The position numbers and the translations under genes were made by a program. Below, one piece after another: positions 52,401 through 64,000 of a DNA stretch of 64,000 nt. Numbering within the stretch: position 1 is the first letter of the stretch; each line of letters opens with the position of its first letter. Location of the stretch: NCBI RefSeq assembly GCF_021018895.1, contig NC_079375.1:13610732-13674731 (forward strand), given 5' to 3'. This stretch comes from Seriola aureovittata. Its lineage: Eukaryota > Chordata > Actinopteri > Carangiformes > Carangidae. The notes beneath the pieces are model-generated. The model ran no database searches. It was not told where the DNA came from and was given only the letters and a program-made list of their open reading frames with translations.

Positions 52401-55400
52401 AGCAATGCAAACGCCAATTGGCTGTCAATCCCTGTGGCTGTAACTGTCAATGATGTTGACGAGGGCCCAGAATTCTCAGCTCCTACTGTCCGCTTCATCG
52501 TCAAAGAGAACATACCAAATGGCACACTGATAGGAAGTTACAAAGCCATAGATCCTGAGACCAAGAGCAGCAATGGGATCATGTAAGTAAATACATACTT
52601 AAATGTGTCTTAAAGAAATGAACTTTTCCTGTGGTATGGCCAATAACAGACACAATCAAAGCTAATCCTCAAGACCCCAGCTGAAGATTATGTTACGTCT
52701 CTTAAACACTGGAGGGCAGACTTTGACTGCTGCACTGAAAAATATGCTTGTAATACACATGTATTTTTCCACCGTCTCTCAGGTATTACAAGGCCACAGA
52801 CCCAGCCTCCTGGATCAATGTCGACAAAAGTACAGGAGAGCTGAGGGTCGCAAACACAATCGACAGAGAGTCACAGTTTGTCCAGAATGGAATTTACAAC
52901 ATCACCATGAAGGCTGTTGATGCTAGTAAGTTGCTTGTATATGCTGTGCACTTGCTTTTCCGTGGACAAAGACGTAACAACCTTCAATACTGCTTTCTTA
53001 CCACATTTCTTATTCACATCTATTACCTGCTTTATAAACTCACTCCATCATACTGTCACCAAGAAAATGCTGCTTTGGGAATGTTAGGGGAGCATGTTTG
53101 TCACGTCTTTTGATGGTATTGTTAAGAACACCAGCTCCACCCTCACCAGTATCTGTCCAAACAAACAGCGTGATTTAGCTTTGTCTCACCTTGAGAACAC
53201 CTGTTGACAACATGATATTTACAATGACTCACAGTTGCCCGGTATTATGTTGGAAGTTGGGCTTTTAGCCCAGAATTTGAATTTTCCGAGTAACTGACGC
53301 CCAAGTGATGTCAGAATTCGACTGACTAGGTCTATCACATTTTCTCACAGTACCAACATGTCCGCTTTTGTCTAACACGTGTACTAATGTAGTACTTATG
53401 TATTCCAGGCCTCAAAACAGGCACAGGAACAGTCATCATTCAGGTGGAGGATGTCAACGACAACGTGCCACTGCCCCTCACTGGCGAGCTGGTGATATGT
53501 GAGCAGGACGGAGAGCTTGGGTCTGTGTTGGTTATGGCTGAAGACAAAGACGAGGCTCCCCTTTCTTCCCCTTTCAGCTTTAGTTTGCCATCAGACAACG
53601 ACGGCAAATGGTCTCTGACAAGAGTTAATGGTAGGTGGTTGTATTTTTACCCATTTGATCTAACTCTGTCTGACAGAGTGAATGTTTAATGGGACAGTTT
53701 GCATAAATACTTGTTTAGTCACAGTAAAAAAAAACATCTGTACAAGCTCTGTAAGCAACGTTAAAACTATCCGCACAACATAATCCAAGTCTCAGTAATA
53801 CTTTCATATCTTTACCATCTCCAAAAACACCTTTGTTTTGGTGAAAGCTATCAAAACAAACTGCTACCACAAAAGCTAACAGAAGCATTCCAGAGAAAGA
53901 GCCAAGAGCCGGTATTAGACCTTAACTGAAACTCAAATAAATTTTTTTCTGATGCGGGATTCGAACTCAAATTAATTTTTGAGGCTAATGCCAATATAAA
54001 ATGTGTTGGAAAAGAATTCACATCATTCAAATAAAAGTTGCATATACCACACACTAAAAATAGTCCATTACAAGTAAAGGTCCTGCATACAAGTAACATA
54101 TTAACGACATAGTACTTTGAGGTGGAATTCACTGTCACTTCTTTCTTTGTATACAGTTTTTTTTTTTTTTTTACAGTTTAATTAATTAGCTCTTTAAATA
54201 CAATTTTAAGAGCTAATTTTACGTTTTGTAACAATGGTTGTCAAAAAAGTAATAACAAGAAAAAGGTTTAAAAAAGTATTTGCTGAAATCATCATAATCA
54301 ACACTAGATCTGTTCTGAAACATTAAATTCAAGTTCTACACTGTAGAATTGTCTACACAATGTTCTGTTGCAATATCTTGGAGAAACCTGAGGTTGGTTT
54401 ATTCATTTATTTTTTTAATACACATTTCCTCCTCAGAAACTGCAGCTACATTGAGACCTACCAAAAAGCTTATCAAGGGGCTGTACAAGGTTCCCGTGGA
54501 TATTAAAGATCTGCAGGGATTTGGTGAGGTACAGGTGGTGACAGTAAGAATCTGCGAGTGCAGGAATGGAGTGTGCTTGGCCCAGGATCGCTCTGTGTCA
54601 TTAGGGGGACTGGCTTTACTGGCTATGCTGTTGCCTCTGGCTCTCCTCCTACTGCTGTGTAAGTACCTCACTGCTATACTCTTGCCAGCAGAATTGTGTA
54701 GGCTGCACTGTGTAGATAATGGAACAGGTTTGTACTCATGCATGTGTAAAAGTGCAGGAAGAGTGATAGAAAGCTTAAGATTCTGTTGTTGCTGAATTAT
54801 GCATTGTATATTGCACACCACAATACCATTATGCTCACTCTTGTGATGCCTACAGCACATGGAGCATTTTTTTTATTTTTTCTTATTAGAAAATGCACTC
54901 CATGTGCACTCATTTCTATCATTCTTGCTCTGTTATTGCAGTTCTACTCCTTGCCTTTTTCTGCGTGACAAAGAGGGACAACATCGACATTGAAGATACA
55001 GGAGACGGTGCAGGAATCCTGCTCGCGTCAAACACTGAGGGCAAAGGGGATGAAGTGGTAAGGACATAATAATGAAAGCTTATACCCTTTTTTTTTCTCT
55101 TCTTCATTTATTTAATTGTTGCCTAATTGCTTTTTTTTGTTTTGTTGTTTTTCTCCCCAGGATCCTAGTCTCATCACTGTCCCCTCCACTGAACAAAAGG
55201 AGATTAAACAAGAATGGCTGTCGCAGAAGAACATGGCCGCATTTGGAGGTCAAAGCAAAAATGGGAACGGGATATATAATACTCAAACTAATATATATTC
55301 TGGCCAGACTCAATATGATACTCAACACATTGAAGATCAGTATATAGACAATTGTGTTGACTATGTCCCCGAACTCCTCCCCCATGACTTGAATCTTCTT

Positions 55401-56076
55401 CACACCTGGCAAACAAATGGCCACTATCTACACCAGGTAATGTTGTTTATATACAGAAATATATACCGTATATATAGTGCAACAAAGAAATGCTTAAGAG
55501 TGGATGTTAGCAGAAAAAGTGTGAGAAAGTGGCAGATTTAAATGTGGCCAGTGCGTGCACCTTTTTTTTTCTCAGAGGTTTAATACCTTCTTTGTTATCT
55601 GTAAGAGCTTAGGTAACTCTCATGTGTAATATAATCTCGCTCTCTAAGCTGTGAACATATCCTCTGTAAACTTTAATAATTCTGAACTTCTTGGTGAGAA
55701 ATATTATGTCTCTAATTTGTTGGTGAGTTGTTTGTTCGCTGTGTAATATCTGACTGCCAGTCATATCCTGAGCAGCCTCGTATTATCACATGGTGCAATA
55801 TCTCCCCTCCCCATCACCCGGTTTTAGTCCACAAAGAGTAATAACAAGCTTCCTCTCCCTTCCACTCTGTCTCTGTAGAAACTGGCCTATTTCGGGGGAG
55901 AAGGGGACGAACGGTACGCAGATGACATCGTCCACTGCTACGGGTTTGAGGGGGTGGGTTCTGCAGCTGGCTCTGTGGGATGCTGCAGTGACTATGGCGA
56001 CACTGATAACCTCGACTTCCTAAACACACTTGGACCAAAGTTCAAAACTCTGGCAGACGTCTGCAAAAAGACATGA
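49409..56076 (+). CDS. dsc2: Desmocollin (desmosomal cadherin), dsc2-like, 16 exons, 881 aa ('a'-type form)
   Basis: Exons: 49409-49447, 49661-49751, 49890-50098, 50189-50293, 50747-50902, 51205-51349, 51442-51596, 51744-51878, 52029-52214, 52335-52582, 52783-52925, 53409-53630, 54437-54658, 54942-55057, 55161-55436 and 55879-56076. Total 2646 nt in one frame. It is the partner cadherin of desmogleins in desmosomes. Seen: signal peptide [20 protein letters not shown]; a long desmocollin-type propeptide (residues about 20-125); furin site RSKR before RW (about 122-127). Cadherin repeats follow with [29 protein letters not shown] and EDVNDNVP. The CECRNGVC juxtamembrane segment and a membrane span at about 668-695 come next. 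The C-terminal catenin-binding module [11 protein letters not shown] and [18 protein letters not shown] ends the protein. The long propeptide, the short tail after the catenin module and the lack of desmoglein repeats identify a desmocollin. Exon 3/4 may be continuous (see findings). Paralogue number (dsc2 versus dsc2-like) is uncertain. Confidence 0.93.
50294..50746 (+). other. dsc2: Desmocollin intron 4
   Basis: Plain AT-rich sequence with an acceptor tctcttgtag. Nothing else seen. Confidence 0.8.
50903..51204 (+). other. dsc2: Desmocollin intron 5
   Basis: AT-rich, bounded by gtgagt and tttgttgcag. It contains a fish-like stretch 'tagggctgtaactaacaattac', which looks like the end of a dispersed repeat, but too little remains to name it. 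Confidence 0.65.
52926..53408 (+). other. dsc2: Desmocollin intron 11
   Basis: Bounded by gtaagt and gtattccag. No recognisable element. Confidence 0.8.
53631..54436 (+). other. dsc2: Desmocollin intron 12
   Basis: Bounded by gtaggt and cctcctcag. A T run lies near 54159-54172. No gene or identifiable repeat family seen. Confidence 0.75.
55576..55600 (+). other. dsc2: Candidate alternative 25-nt desmocollin 'b' microexon
   Basis: In the last intron, a strong acceptor (cttttttttttctcag, ending 55575) is followed 25 nt later by a strong donor (gtaaga at 55601). In phase 0 the segment would add RFNTFFVI; its last base T joined to AA of exon 16 makes a TAA stop. That would remove the [20 protein letters not shown] module, as in the known desmocollin b isoform. 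The host intron sits at the position where mammalian a and b forms diverge. Prediction only. Confidence 0.4.
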
Positions 56077-57190
56077 ACAATGAAACGCTGAAAATAATGG
56101 TGTTTACTTTTGACTGTGCAGGATGTAGACTGGCCTGGGATCTTAATGCTTGGTATGCCCCTGAACATGAATGAGAAAAAGAACAAGCAGGTGGTGTCAG
56201 TGTGTGCATGCACTGCTCTGCTATTGCATTTTCACTGCTTTTTGGTAAAAGTCTTTTGCACTGAAAACTATGTTGTATATACTTATTATGTTGTGTTTTA
56301 CTGTGTATTAATGTGTTGTTTGCCTTTAAAATTTTGCAGATTATTGCAGGGTTATGATGGTTGTTGAATTCATATACGAAGTTGTGGGCTGTGGGGTTTT
56401 CTATCAGTTAGTAACAAGTTTGGGTATTTTTGGTATTATTAGTTTGATGATACAATGTACGTGTGGATGCTTTTAAACCGTTTGCTCAATTTGATAGTTT
56501 TTATATTTTTTTTTTGAGAAAAAGAAACACTTAAATGACAAAAGACAATGACACAACTTCATTTCAGATTACATTCTTACATTTACTTATCAGTGTTAGA
56601 CAGCAATGCTGACTGACTTCCACTGGTTTTCGAAAAGATACAGTAAATGTCAGTGCAAACACATTCCTGCGCAACTCCTGACAGTCTACTGGGCGTAGTT
56701 TCAGTCCTCTGTTGGTGAAGTTATTGCAACACTCTGGCAGTAATCCTGCAAAAGTCAGCACATGGGTGTGAATGGGAGGAGTGAGGTGTAACTGACACTC
56801 CCTGCAACTGTCTGAACGCAAGAATTAGCAGAGAGAGGGAAAGCTAAAAAGTTCAGAAAAATATCCATGAACCTGATAATTAAAAGGGATCTGACTTTCC
56901 CATATGTGTGTATAAGTTGTTCATGTTGTAATTATGCATGGTAATTAAAGAGGGTGTGTGCTTGGTGAATTTCTTCACTGTGTCAGATTTAGTTTTATAT
57001 AAGCTTAATTTAAAAGGAAATAAAATTTCAAATAAGATTCATAAAATAAATTTGTTATTAAGCAGACTATGCATTTTAAAGTGAAAACTGTAACTCAACT
57101 ATATGCACTAAAAGCTTTGCTCAAAGCTTTGATCCCATGTTAACAGCAGTTGTTTTTTTTAAATAAACACTAACTTGTAAAATAAAAAAA
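56077..57190 (+). other. dsc2: Probable desmocollin 3'UTR
   Basis: Non-coding AT-rich sequence after the stop, containing several poly(A) signals: ATTAAA near 56943, AATAAA near 57019 and 57046, and AATAAA at 57162-57167 with another near 57180. The true end is not determinable from sequence alone. Confidence 0.5.
57162..57167 (+). terminator. dsc2: Candidate poly(A) signal of desmocollin
   Basis: AATAAA about 1.09 kb after the stop, one of several candidate signals clustered between 56940 and 57190. Confidence 0.4.
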
Positions 57191-60100
57191 GAAGCTTGCT
57201 TGTGCTGTTTTGATGTATTTTGGCAGATAGACTGACCAGCATTTTAGAGCAGAAACAGTTGTTCATTATGCTCAATCTCTAGGTGTACTCTGGTGAATGA
57301 TTTACAAGGAGTGGCACTCTGATTTTACATAACATGGGGGTGACAATGTTTCACCTACTGCCACACTACCTCCTAAATTCACCTCCTAGCAAATATTTAT
57401 CTCTAGCCTTCTGCTGATCAGGTTGGTGAACTTTGGTTGGTGTCATTTTTACTTTCCCAATTATGTAATCTTGTCTCTGCCTGTTGCCATAAAGTTTATC
57501 CAGACAGTAACTGTAATTTGTTTTGTGAAAAATTTCCCAGTAATAGGAGAGTCACTGTAGGGTCCATATAATGTCACTTCTAATTAATCATTAACATCTT
57601 TCAAATGGTGAGATTCTGTAGATAACAGGTTTCGCTGCAATAGACACAGACCTCCATAAATGAATAATAAAGTATAACAAATGTATTGAAACCCATATTG
57701 AAATCCCCCATGAGTTCTTGATCTTATTACGCTTTGGCAGATTACAGATGATTAATTTATAGAAAATATATTTTTTTAAAAAAGCATTGATGCTAGTAAA
57801 CAATTCACCAGTTTTTTTTTTTTTTTTTTTTTTTGCTGATGACATGCAAATCATGCATCAATGTGATGAATTATGAATTTGAAGCCGGAAATATAATTAT
57901 ATGGTTTGGAAGAGGACCATCTGTCATGTGATTGTGGTGAAGAGTATCAAAGATGACAGCAGAGAGCAGGAAAAAAAAAGGGGGAAATTAAATCTTGGAA
58001 TGAAACCAGTCCCTCGCTATGATGAAACACTGGAATCTTGTTAAAAATACAACAATATTATCCGCGCAGATTACAATAATACTGTCACAATTACAGGGGG
58101 ATGAGAACGAGATGTGAACATCAAGGGTTTTTGCTCAAAATCCCACTGGGGCCAATTAGGAGAATCTTGAAAAGTCACATAACTCAAAATAATGACAATA
58201 AGCAGTTAACCCAAATATCTAAAGAAGGCACTCCAAGCACAGACTCAAAGCTCAATTACCCATATCATCAATAAACAGTCTTTTTTTTTCACTTTTTAAT
58301 TACTATTCTCTGCAGAAATAAAAGCTTTTGTGTATGACTGGTATTCTAGTAATCTGCAACGACACAAATCCATGAGCATTTAAAAAAAAAAAAAAAACGT
58401 ATATATTTCTGACGAATTACATAATTTTTTGTTTTTACCAAGGGCCAGATACTCCAGAGGCAGATATAGGAGGTCATGATCTGTGTTGGGTTGTTAGGAC
58501 ATTCTGACTGAGGAAGTGCTCACAGTGATGATCTCAGAGACCTCGGAGTAAATGTTTCCTGAACAAGCGAACAACGCACAGTTTATTTATAGGCACTTAC
58601 CATTCAGTGAGTGTGAAATGTATCATCTAGGTTCAAACTGCGAACTAGGGAGGAAAGAGTTTGACTTGACAGTAGCAGATCTTCTATGATAAGACACACC
58701 TAACTCTGCCTCACTCTTTCACTTCAGTAAATTACAATTTCCCTGTAAATGCTCAGGTATATAAATAGTTATGCGGTGTAAAAGAAACATTTCTGTAACG
58801 GCCTACCACTCCAAACAACATGCTCAGCTGTCCTAACATATGTCGTGCGCCATGGGAGCTGCATGACAAAAATACCTCAGTAGCAATTAAAACAACAACA
58901 AACCAGAAATTTAGATAATTTCTTAAAGCATTATCAAGTGCATCCCCATGTAAAGCAATGGCACTGATAAGCCACATAATTCAATAGACCACTTAGTGTG
59001 TCCACCCTTATCAGAGCTGCTTGAGCCATCACTTCCAGTCACTTCTGTAAAGATGCAATTAATTCTAAAGCAGTAGCGTGAAATTAATTTATTGCTTGTA
59101 ATTAGTTTTCGGCATACTGTGAAAACAATCTCTCCAGATAGGATGTTTTCACCCTCCACCAGAGTGTCTGAGGACACTTGGCTCCATCTGAGTTCAGTAT
59201 GGAGGGGTGCCTTGAGCTGCCAAGAACGTGGAGCGCACAAACTTCTTAACCTCCTGTTGACTTGGCCTCGGGATTTATAGTTTTAAGTGGCATGTGCAAG
59301 ATGTTTCAGTTGCTATCAATGCACATGACAAAGTAGTTCTGTCGTTGTGTGTCTTGGGATAGCACAAACCGGGTCATGTATATATGGGATTTAGGTTGGT
59401 TTGGGAATTATGTAATCGCTGGAAGCGTGTGTTACTGCATGCAAAATGGCTTTATTGAAATGATTGTATTGTATTCATGAAAGAGTGCAATTATGTATTG
59501 TTTCAAATGACTCACGTGTCTCTGATCATGTATTTCTCATTTACACTTTCCTCATGCAGGGCTCTGCTCAAAACCCCAGATGCTATTACGACAACGGACA
59601 CTAGGTGTCACACTTATCTCTCCTCTGAATTGAACACTTGCTGTGGAGGCGGCTGAGGGGGGATATTTATAGAAGGTGGCTGATTTCAGTCAAGACACTT
59701 TCTCTCTCTCTCTGTCACATGTATAACCAAACACCTGAGATCACTTCAATTAAGCTGTGAAGCCACGACAGCCCAGTTAAAGTGAAGTGATGTGACGAGC
59801 TGTGACAGGAGCCTCATCGTGCCTTGATGTGGCATATGCCAGACACTGTGCGGGTATCACGTGCTCTTAGTCCCCTTCACTGATATTCTGTGTCACTTAT
59901 CTAACATGATCAGGCTTCTCATCGCACCTCCATGCTCATTATGACTAAAGTGAGATTGGAGCTGACCACCACCTCTCTCTAGGCTGGTGTTCGAGTGCAG
60001 CAGGAGAAACTGCCAAGATGGATTATTTAAAACTCACATTTTTAATGAATAGTATATTTAACAGGCTCTAAAAATATAATTATATTTTACGAGACATCAC

Positions 60101-63100
60101 AATTAAATCATACTTCAAAGCGGGATTATGTTATGCTTTTGTCATTTAAATTGAACAGTGTTTTATTTACAGTAATCAAAATGTTGGTAACAAACAGCTG
60201 AAATTAATTTCAAAGGCTATTGCCATAAACATAATATGGCATTTCTGGTAACCGCATCGACCATTACTAAAGATGGAATGTAATTATGAGAAAAATAAGT
60301 GTGGTGGCTTTTACAAATTCATATGATATGTGTGGTTGTACTGTCATCACAACGACTACTCCTAAAGAAGCATTTGGCAGAATGCACCGCACCTTCAAAC
60401 TTCTCATACACTAACGACGGGCTCAAATTACTTGTTACACCGTTCGTTTGAGGTATTGTGTTTCTTCCTGGAGTTGCCATCCATATTACTCACACTCAGT
60501 TGAAATGTGCAGCTTACATATTAATTAGATAAATCTGTTTAGCAGTGGAAAGCCTCAATGAGACATCTGGGTCTTAATTAGACAAACTGATTCAAGTGAT
60601 GAACAGTCAACAGAAAAGGTGCCGAAATGCTATGCTGCTATGAAATGAACTCATTCAATTACACCCATGATTATAACAGCAGAAGAGATACATACAGTCT
60701 AAATATGCATGTCATTTATTTCCTCTATCTCCCCAATCATCTCATAGATCCTAGATACCATTATATCTCCAAAAGGACAATGAGAGGACTGACTCAACGT
60801 AAACATGGCCTGAGTAAACATGCATTCGTTCTCCATTGATTTAAATGATGGGTCAAAGCGGGTATTATGGAACAGAAGCATCATGTAAAAGTATAGGAGG
60901 ATAAACTCACTGGGAAATTGTTTTGAAATAACAATGACATGAAATTAATTTTTGTAAATTGCACGATCAAACTGCAGCATTCATCGAACGTGTGGCCACC
61001 ACAGTATGAGCTGGGGTGGAGCCCCCGAGTCATTGCTCTATCGAGTGAATGGCTGAGGTTGACCGCGACTCGGGCCATTCATCTCAGCAGTCGCACCTCT
61101 GAACCACATCAACAGACTGTTGAGGTGTGTGGTCGAGATATCTGTTTGTGTACAGAAGTACTGAAGTGCAATAAACGAGACGTCAAAGCTGCAGCAGCAG
61201 ACATAGAGCAAGCAAAACTCATAAAGTGCAGTTCCTGTTCATTACTGTTCATCCAGCTGAGGCTTACACCACAGATCACACTTTGGGTGAGGTGCTGAGG
61301 CTTTAAACAGTGTTCTGAGAGAAATTCATGGCTTGTCTCAGGTCTTAGGAAATCACTTGTGCAACTATTGTATGTCAAAGTACAACACAGCATAATCTTT
61401 TTAATGAATATGCTCATTAAAAAAGAACAACACTACAGCTGTGATTTCAGAAGGGCATTGTTGGTGCCAGAAAGCCTTCAGAGAAGAAGGAAGAGTCTAA
61501 CTAAGCCTCAGTGTGACGTTGCTGCTCGTCACAGGCGTATTAGCACAGTGGCCCCGTTACATTTATCTGATGGAAACGAGGGGGGCTGACAAAGTGTTTT
61601 CTTCTATTTCGCTATCATAATGAAAGTGAGCCCTCTGCAAAATCTTACTGTCACGTCTCACCAACTGCTAGGATTTAACAGCTGAACATGCTGGGATCAG
61701 CAGAGTCGCCTGAGTGGAAAGAAAGCAATAGGTGGGGTAAGACATGCTGAGGAGCGGGGGGTTTAAACAGGTAGATTAAGAGTGTGAACAAGAGAGGCAG
61801 AGTGCCTGACATACACACATGAGGAGGTGAGACAATTTTCATGAGGGTGTTTGCGAGTTGATTTTTGGGGACTGATGTCAGGCTTTAAATCGAAGCAAAG
61901 GCGGCTGCTCACTCTGGCTCTCAGTGAGTTAACCCCTGCAGTGAAGACCTTAAAAAGCTGATCAGACCACCTTCTGTGAGAGCTGCTGCTCTTGCCTCAC
62001 TGCCAGTCTCTGGGCTGGGTGCAGCGAGAGACTTCAGTAGACTACAAAACACAGGCTCACACAGGGGTTATGCCCTGATAACCACACAGTCTTAGTGTGG
62101 GATTTAATTGGCCCACTGCACATTTGACTTCAGGGAATGTTTTCACACTGTAGGTGTCAAAACAAGATGAGCTAAAGGTTGAAGCTGTACATACACAGTG
62201 TGCAACCAAATCTCGGCCCCCTCAGTCCTCTGAGCTCGATGGCCGTAACAAAAAAAATTTGCATATTGATGAGGATAATTGAAAAGTTTTTAAACCACGG
62301 GTAACCAGTCAAATTCAAAATGAAAAACCAGGATTATTGGACTAAGTGTAAGAATCAACTTTTTTTTTTCTGATGTATTTCTGGACAAATATGTGATTAT
62401 TCTATATATTCTATGTATCAGTCTCCGAGGATCTGCATCTGCAATCCCAGTGGGATAAAATATGCAAAGAAATGCACACTCTGCACACATACAACTTCAT
62501 TATCTTTGAATAAATGTAGCCACAGTAGTGGCAAAAAAATCCAATACTGCACAGCAGCAAATCTCTTACTAAGTCCTGTGACCACTTTGTTGTTTATTTA
62601 TACCAAAGTCTAAAGAAGTTAAACCACACTGACACCCCTTACATGTTGATCTCTTTCATGTTCCAAGACTGAACTCAAAAGAGATTTTTTTTTTATATAT
62701 ATATCCACTAACACTGATGCTAAGGGAATACAATTTATTGATTTCTTGTCAGGCTTGGATCAACATGGTCCTATAAGGAGGTTTGGTACATAACAACACA
62801 GCTGGTGAGAGAGCGAGCAGAGCACAAATAGAACAGCAAATGATGATGAGTACTGTGGTTGACCCCATATCTCATGCAACTGGCTCAAAAGAAGCGGCAT
62901 CACACAAATCTGCCGCGCTCCGTTGAGTTCGCTTTGGCTTCCATTCCCAGACAATTGGCAGCCAAATGATAAATGTCAGCGAAGACCTGATTCAACCGAG
63001 TTAATAAATCAGATTATCGGTACAAAAAATAAATCACAGCGGTACACTGCACTTCTACAGAGCTAACTTGTGTTCCATATTGATAGGTGTAGCGCCTGCC

Positions 63101-63429
63101 AACAAAATTCACTTGGTTGGCATAACATGGTAAACATTTTATACAATTTTAAAATGAAAATCAATCCTAACTCCCATGCAAGCTGGCTAAATTTGAAAAC
63201 ACTGTTCATGTGTGAAAAAGAAGTGCTGCCCCTGCAGCTGTTTTCAAATGTCAAAAGAGGAGGAAAACAGCTAAATCATTTTATCGTCGGCATCTTTTGA
63301 TTGGTGTTTTCATTGGAAAGCAGTTTTGGTTTAGTTCAGTTTTTAGATATGGGAAAACTTCGGTTTAGTGATGGAGATGAAGATTTATCAGTCTTAGCAA
63401 GCATTTGTACTGAAATTTGCATCGTGTTA
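57191..63429. other. Gene-free AT-rich region downstream of desmocollin
   Basis: No open frame over about 120 codons, no splice-supported exon series and no RNA gene was recognised. Only simple runs (T run 57813-57834, A run 58383-58397, T run 62360-62370) are evident. The stretch around 60000-60560 is AT-rich, unique-looking and free of simple repeats, so it could hold conserved non-coding elements, but nothing in the sequence alone proves it. Confidence 0.6.
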
Positions 63430-63620
63430 CAGGAATAGTTGGGAAAAACGATTTCTGATGTGGAACTAGATGAAACGACTCATAAACTCTCATATCTGTC
63501 CAATAAATATGAGGCTACAGCCAGCAACCGGTTAGCTTAGCCTAGCAAAAAGACTTGGAAAAAGGTGGAAACAATTCATCCTGGCTCTGTCCAAGTCAAA
63601 AAAATCCACCCAGTGTGGGC
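63430..63620 (+). repeat. Dispersed teleost repeat, copy 2 (diverged)
   Basis: Contains 'aatagttgggaaaaacgatttc', 'actctcatatctgtcc', 'taaatatgaggctacagccagcaaccggttagcttagcctagca', 'aaagacttggaaaaaggtggaaacaattcatcctggctctgtcca' and 'aaaaaaatccacccag'. The block order is the same as in the copy at 18785-18960 and as in a repeat common in percomorph genomes. Confidence 0.75.
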
Positions 63621-64000
63621 GTGTGTCTGTGAGTACTGGTGAGAAGATGAAATATAACCCAGTTCGGCAAATGACTGCAAAGTAAACATTGTTCATGTTC
63701 TCTCTACTGCAGTGCTCTTGTCAGTCTACACACAACCTTAGTTCTTACACGCTGTCACAGTGTCGCCAAAACGTGTCATTTCTTAACACCTGCTCACAAC
63801 ACACCTCATTCAGCAAACGGCCAACCTTGACCTATTTGCTTTACATGCAGAATCACCTGTTATCCTGCTGTTCCTCGGCTCGCCGTGTGTCGTGATATTC
63901 TGCCTCTGACAAACCACACACTACGACTCTACCTTTAAATAAGGGCGAGGTTCCTTTTCTTTCCCTGGTCTTCCACCCACCAAAACTTCCTCTTCTTCTT
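63621..64000. other. Unassigned sequence at the window end
   Basis: Becomes pyrimidine-rich toward the end (cccaccaaaacttcctcttc). No gene or repeat is recognisable. Confidence 0.5.

Noticed and set aside
54786..54968. Open frames in desmocollin intron 13 as alternative exons
   Set aside because: They run across the intron and into exon 14 in a wrong frame; the donor at 54659 and acceptor at 54941 give the conserved phase-1 junction inside the membrane segment.

Overview
The window is vertebrate nuclear DNA, almost certainly from a ray-finned (percomorph-like) fish. The signs are small GT-AG exons in large AT-rich introns, abundant (CA)n and (TATC)n microsatellites, degenerate Tc1/mariner copies, a tRNA-derived SINE and several dispersed repeats that I recognise as typical of spiny-rayed fish. 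There is no bacterial or viral gene content.

Four protein-coding genes are supported. (1) slc22a23 (+, 648-24258; its first exons lie upstream of the window) is an orphan SLC22-type membrane transporter. It has nine exons here, and the last encodes an unusually long Pro/Ser/Thr/Asp-rich cytoplasmic tail. (2) A beta-tubulin of class II type (+, 29407-33294) has four exons that can be joined into 449 residues. (3) A desmoglein, dsg2-like (-, 45714-38220), has 14 exons and 1044 residues. (4) A desmocollin, dsc2-like (+, 49409-56076), has 16 exons and 881 residues. All exon boundaries were read by hand from splice sites and phase; each of the four models stays in frame over its whole length.

Layout: 1-27.6 kb is slc22a23 with large introns and a probable 3.3 kb 3'UTR. 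27.6-29.2 kb is a repeat-rich spacer. 29.2-33.66 kb is the tubulin gene. 33.66-36.2 kb is a spacer. 36.2-45.7 kb is the desmoglein with about 2 kb of 3'UTR. 45.7-49.4 kb is the divergent dsg/dsc intergenic region. 49.4-57.2 kb is the desmocollin. 57.2-64 kb has no gene that I can see.

The two desmosomal cadherins are presumably partners in desmosomes, and the head-to-head order recalls the mammalian DSC/DSG cluster. The slc22a23-tubb2 order and orientation recall human 6p25, so the window joins two blocks that are on different chromosomes in human. No novel 'system' stands out. The most interesting items are the very long slc22a23 tail, a candidate desmocollin 'b' microexon that would create a stop codon at the splice junction, a 90-nt frame-neutral intron in the desmocollin, and perfect AP-1 sites between the two cadherin genes.
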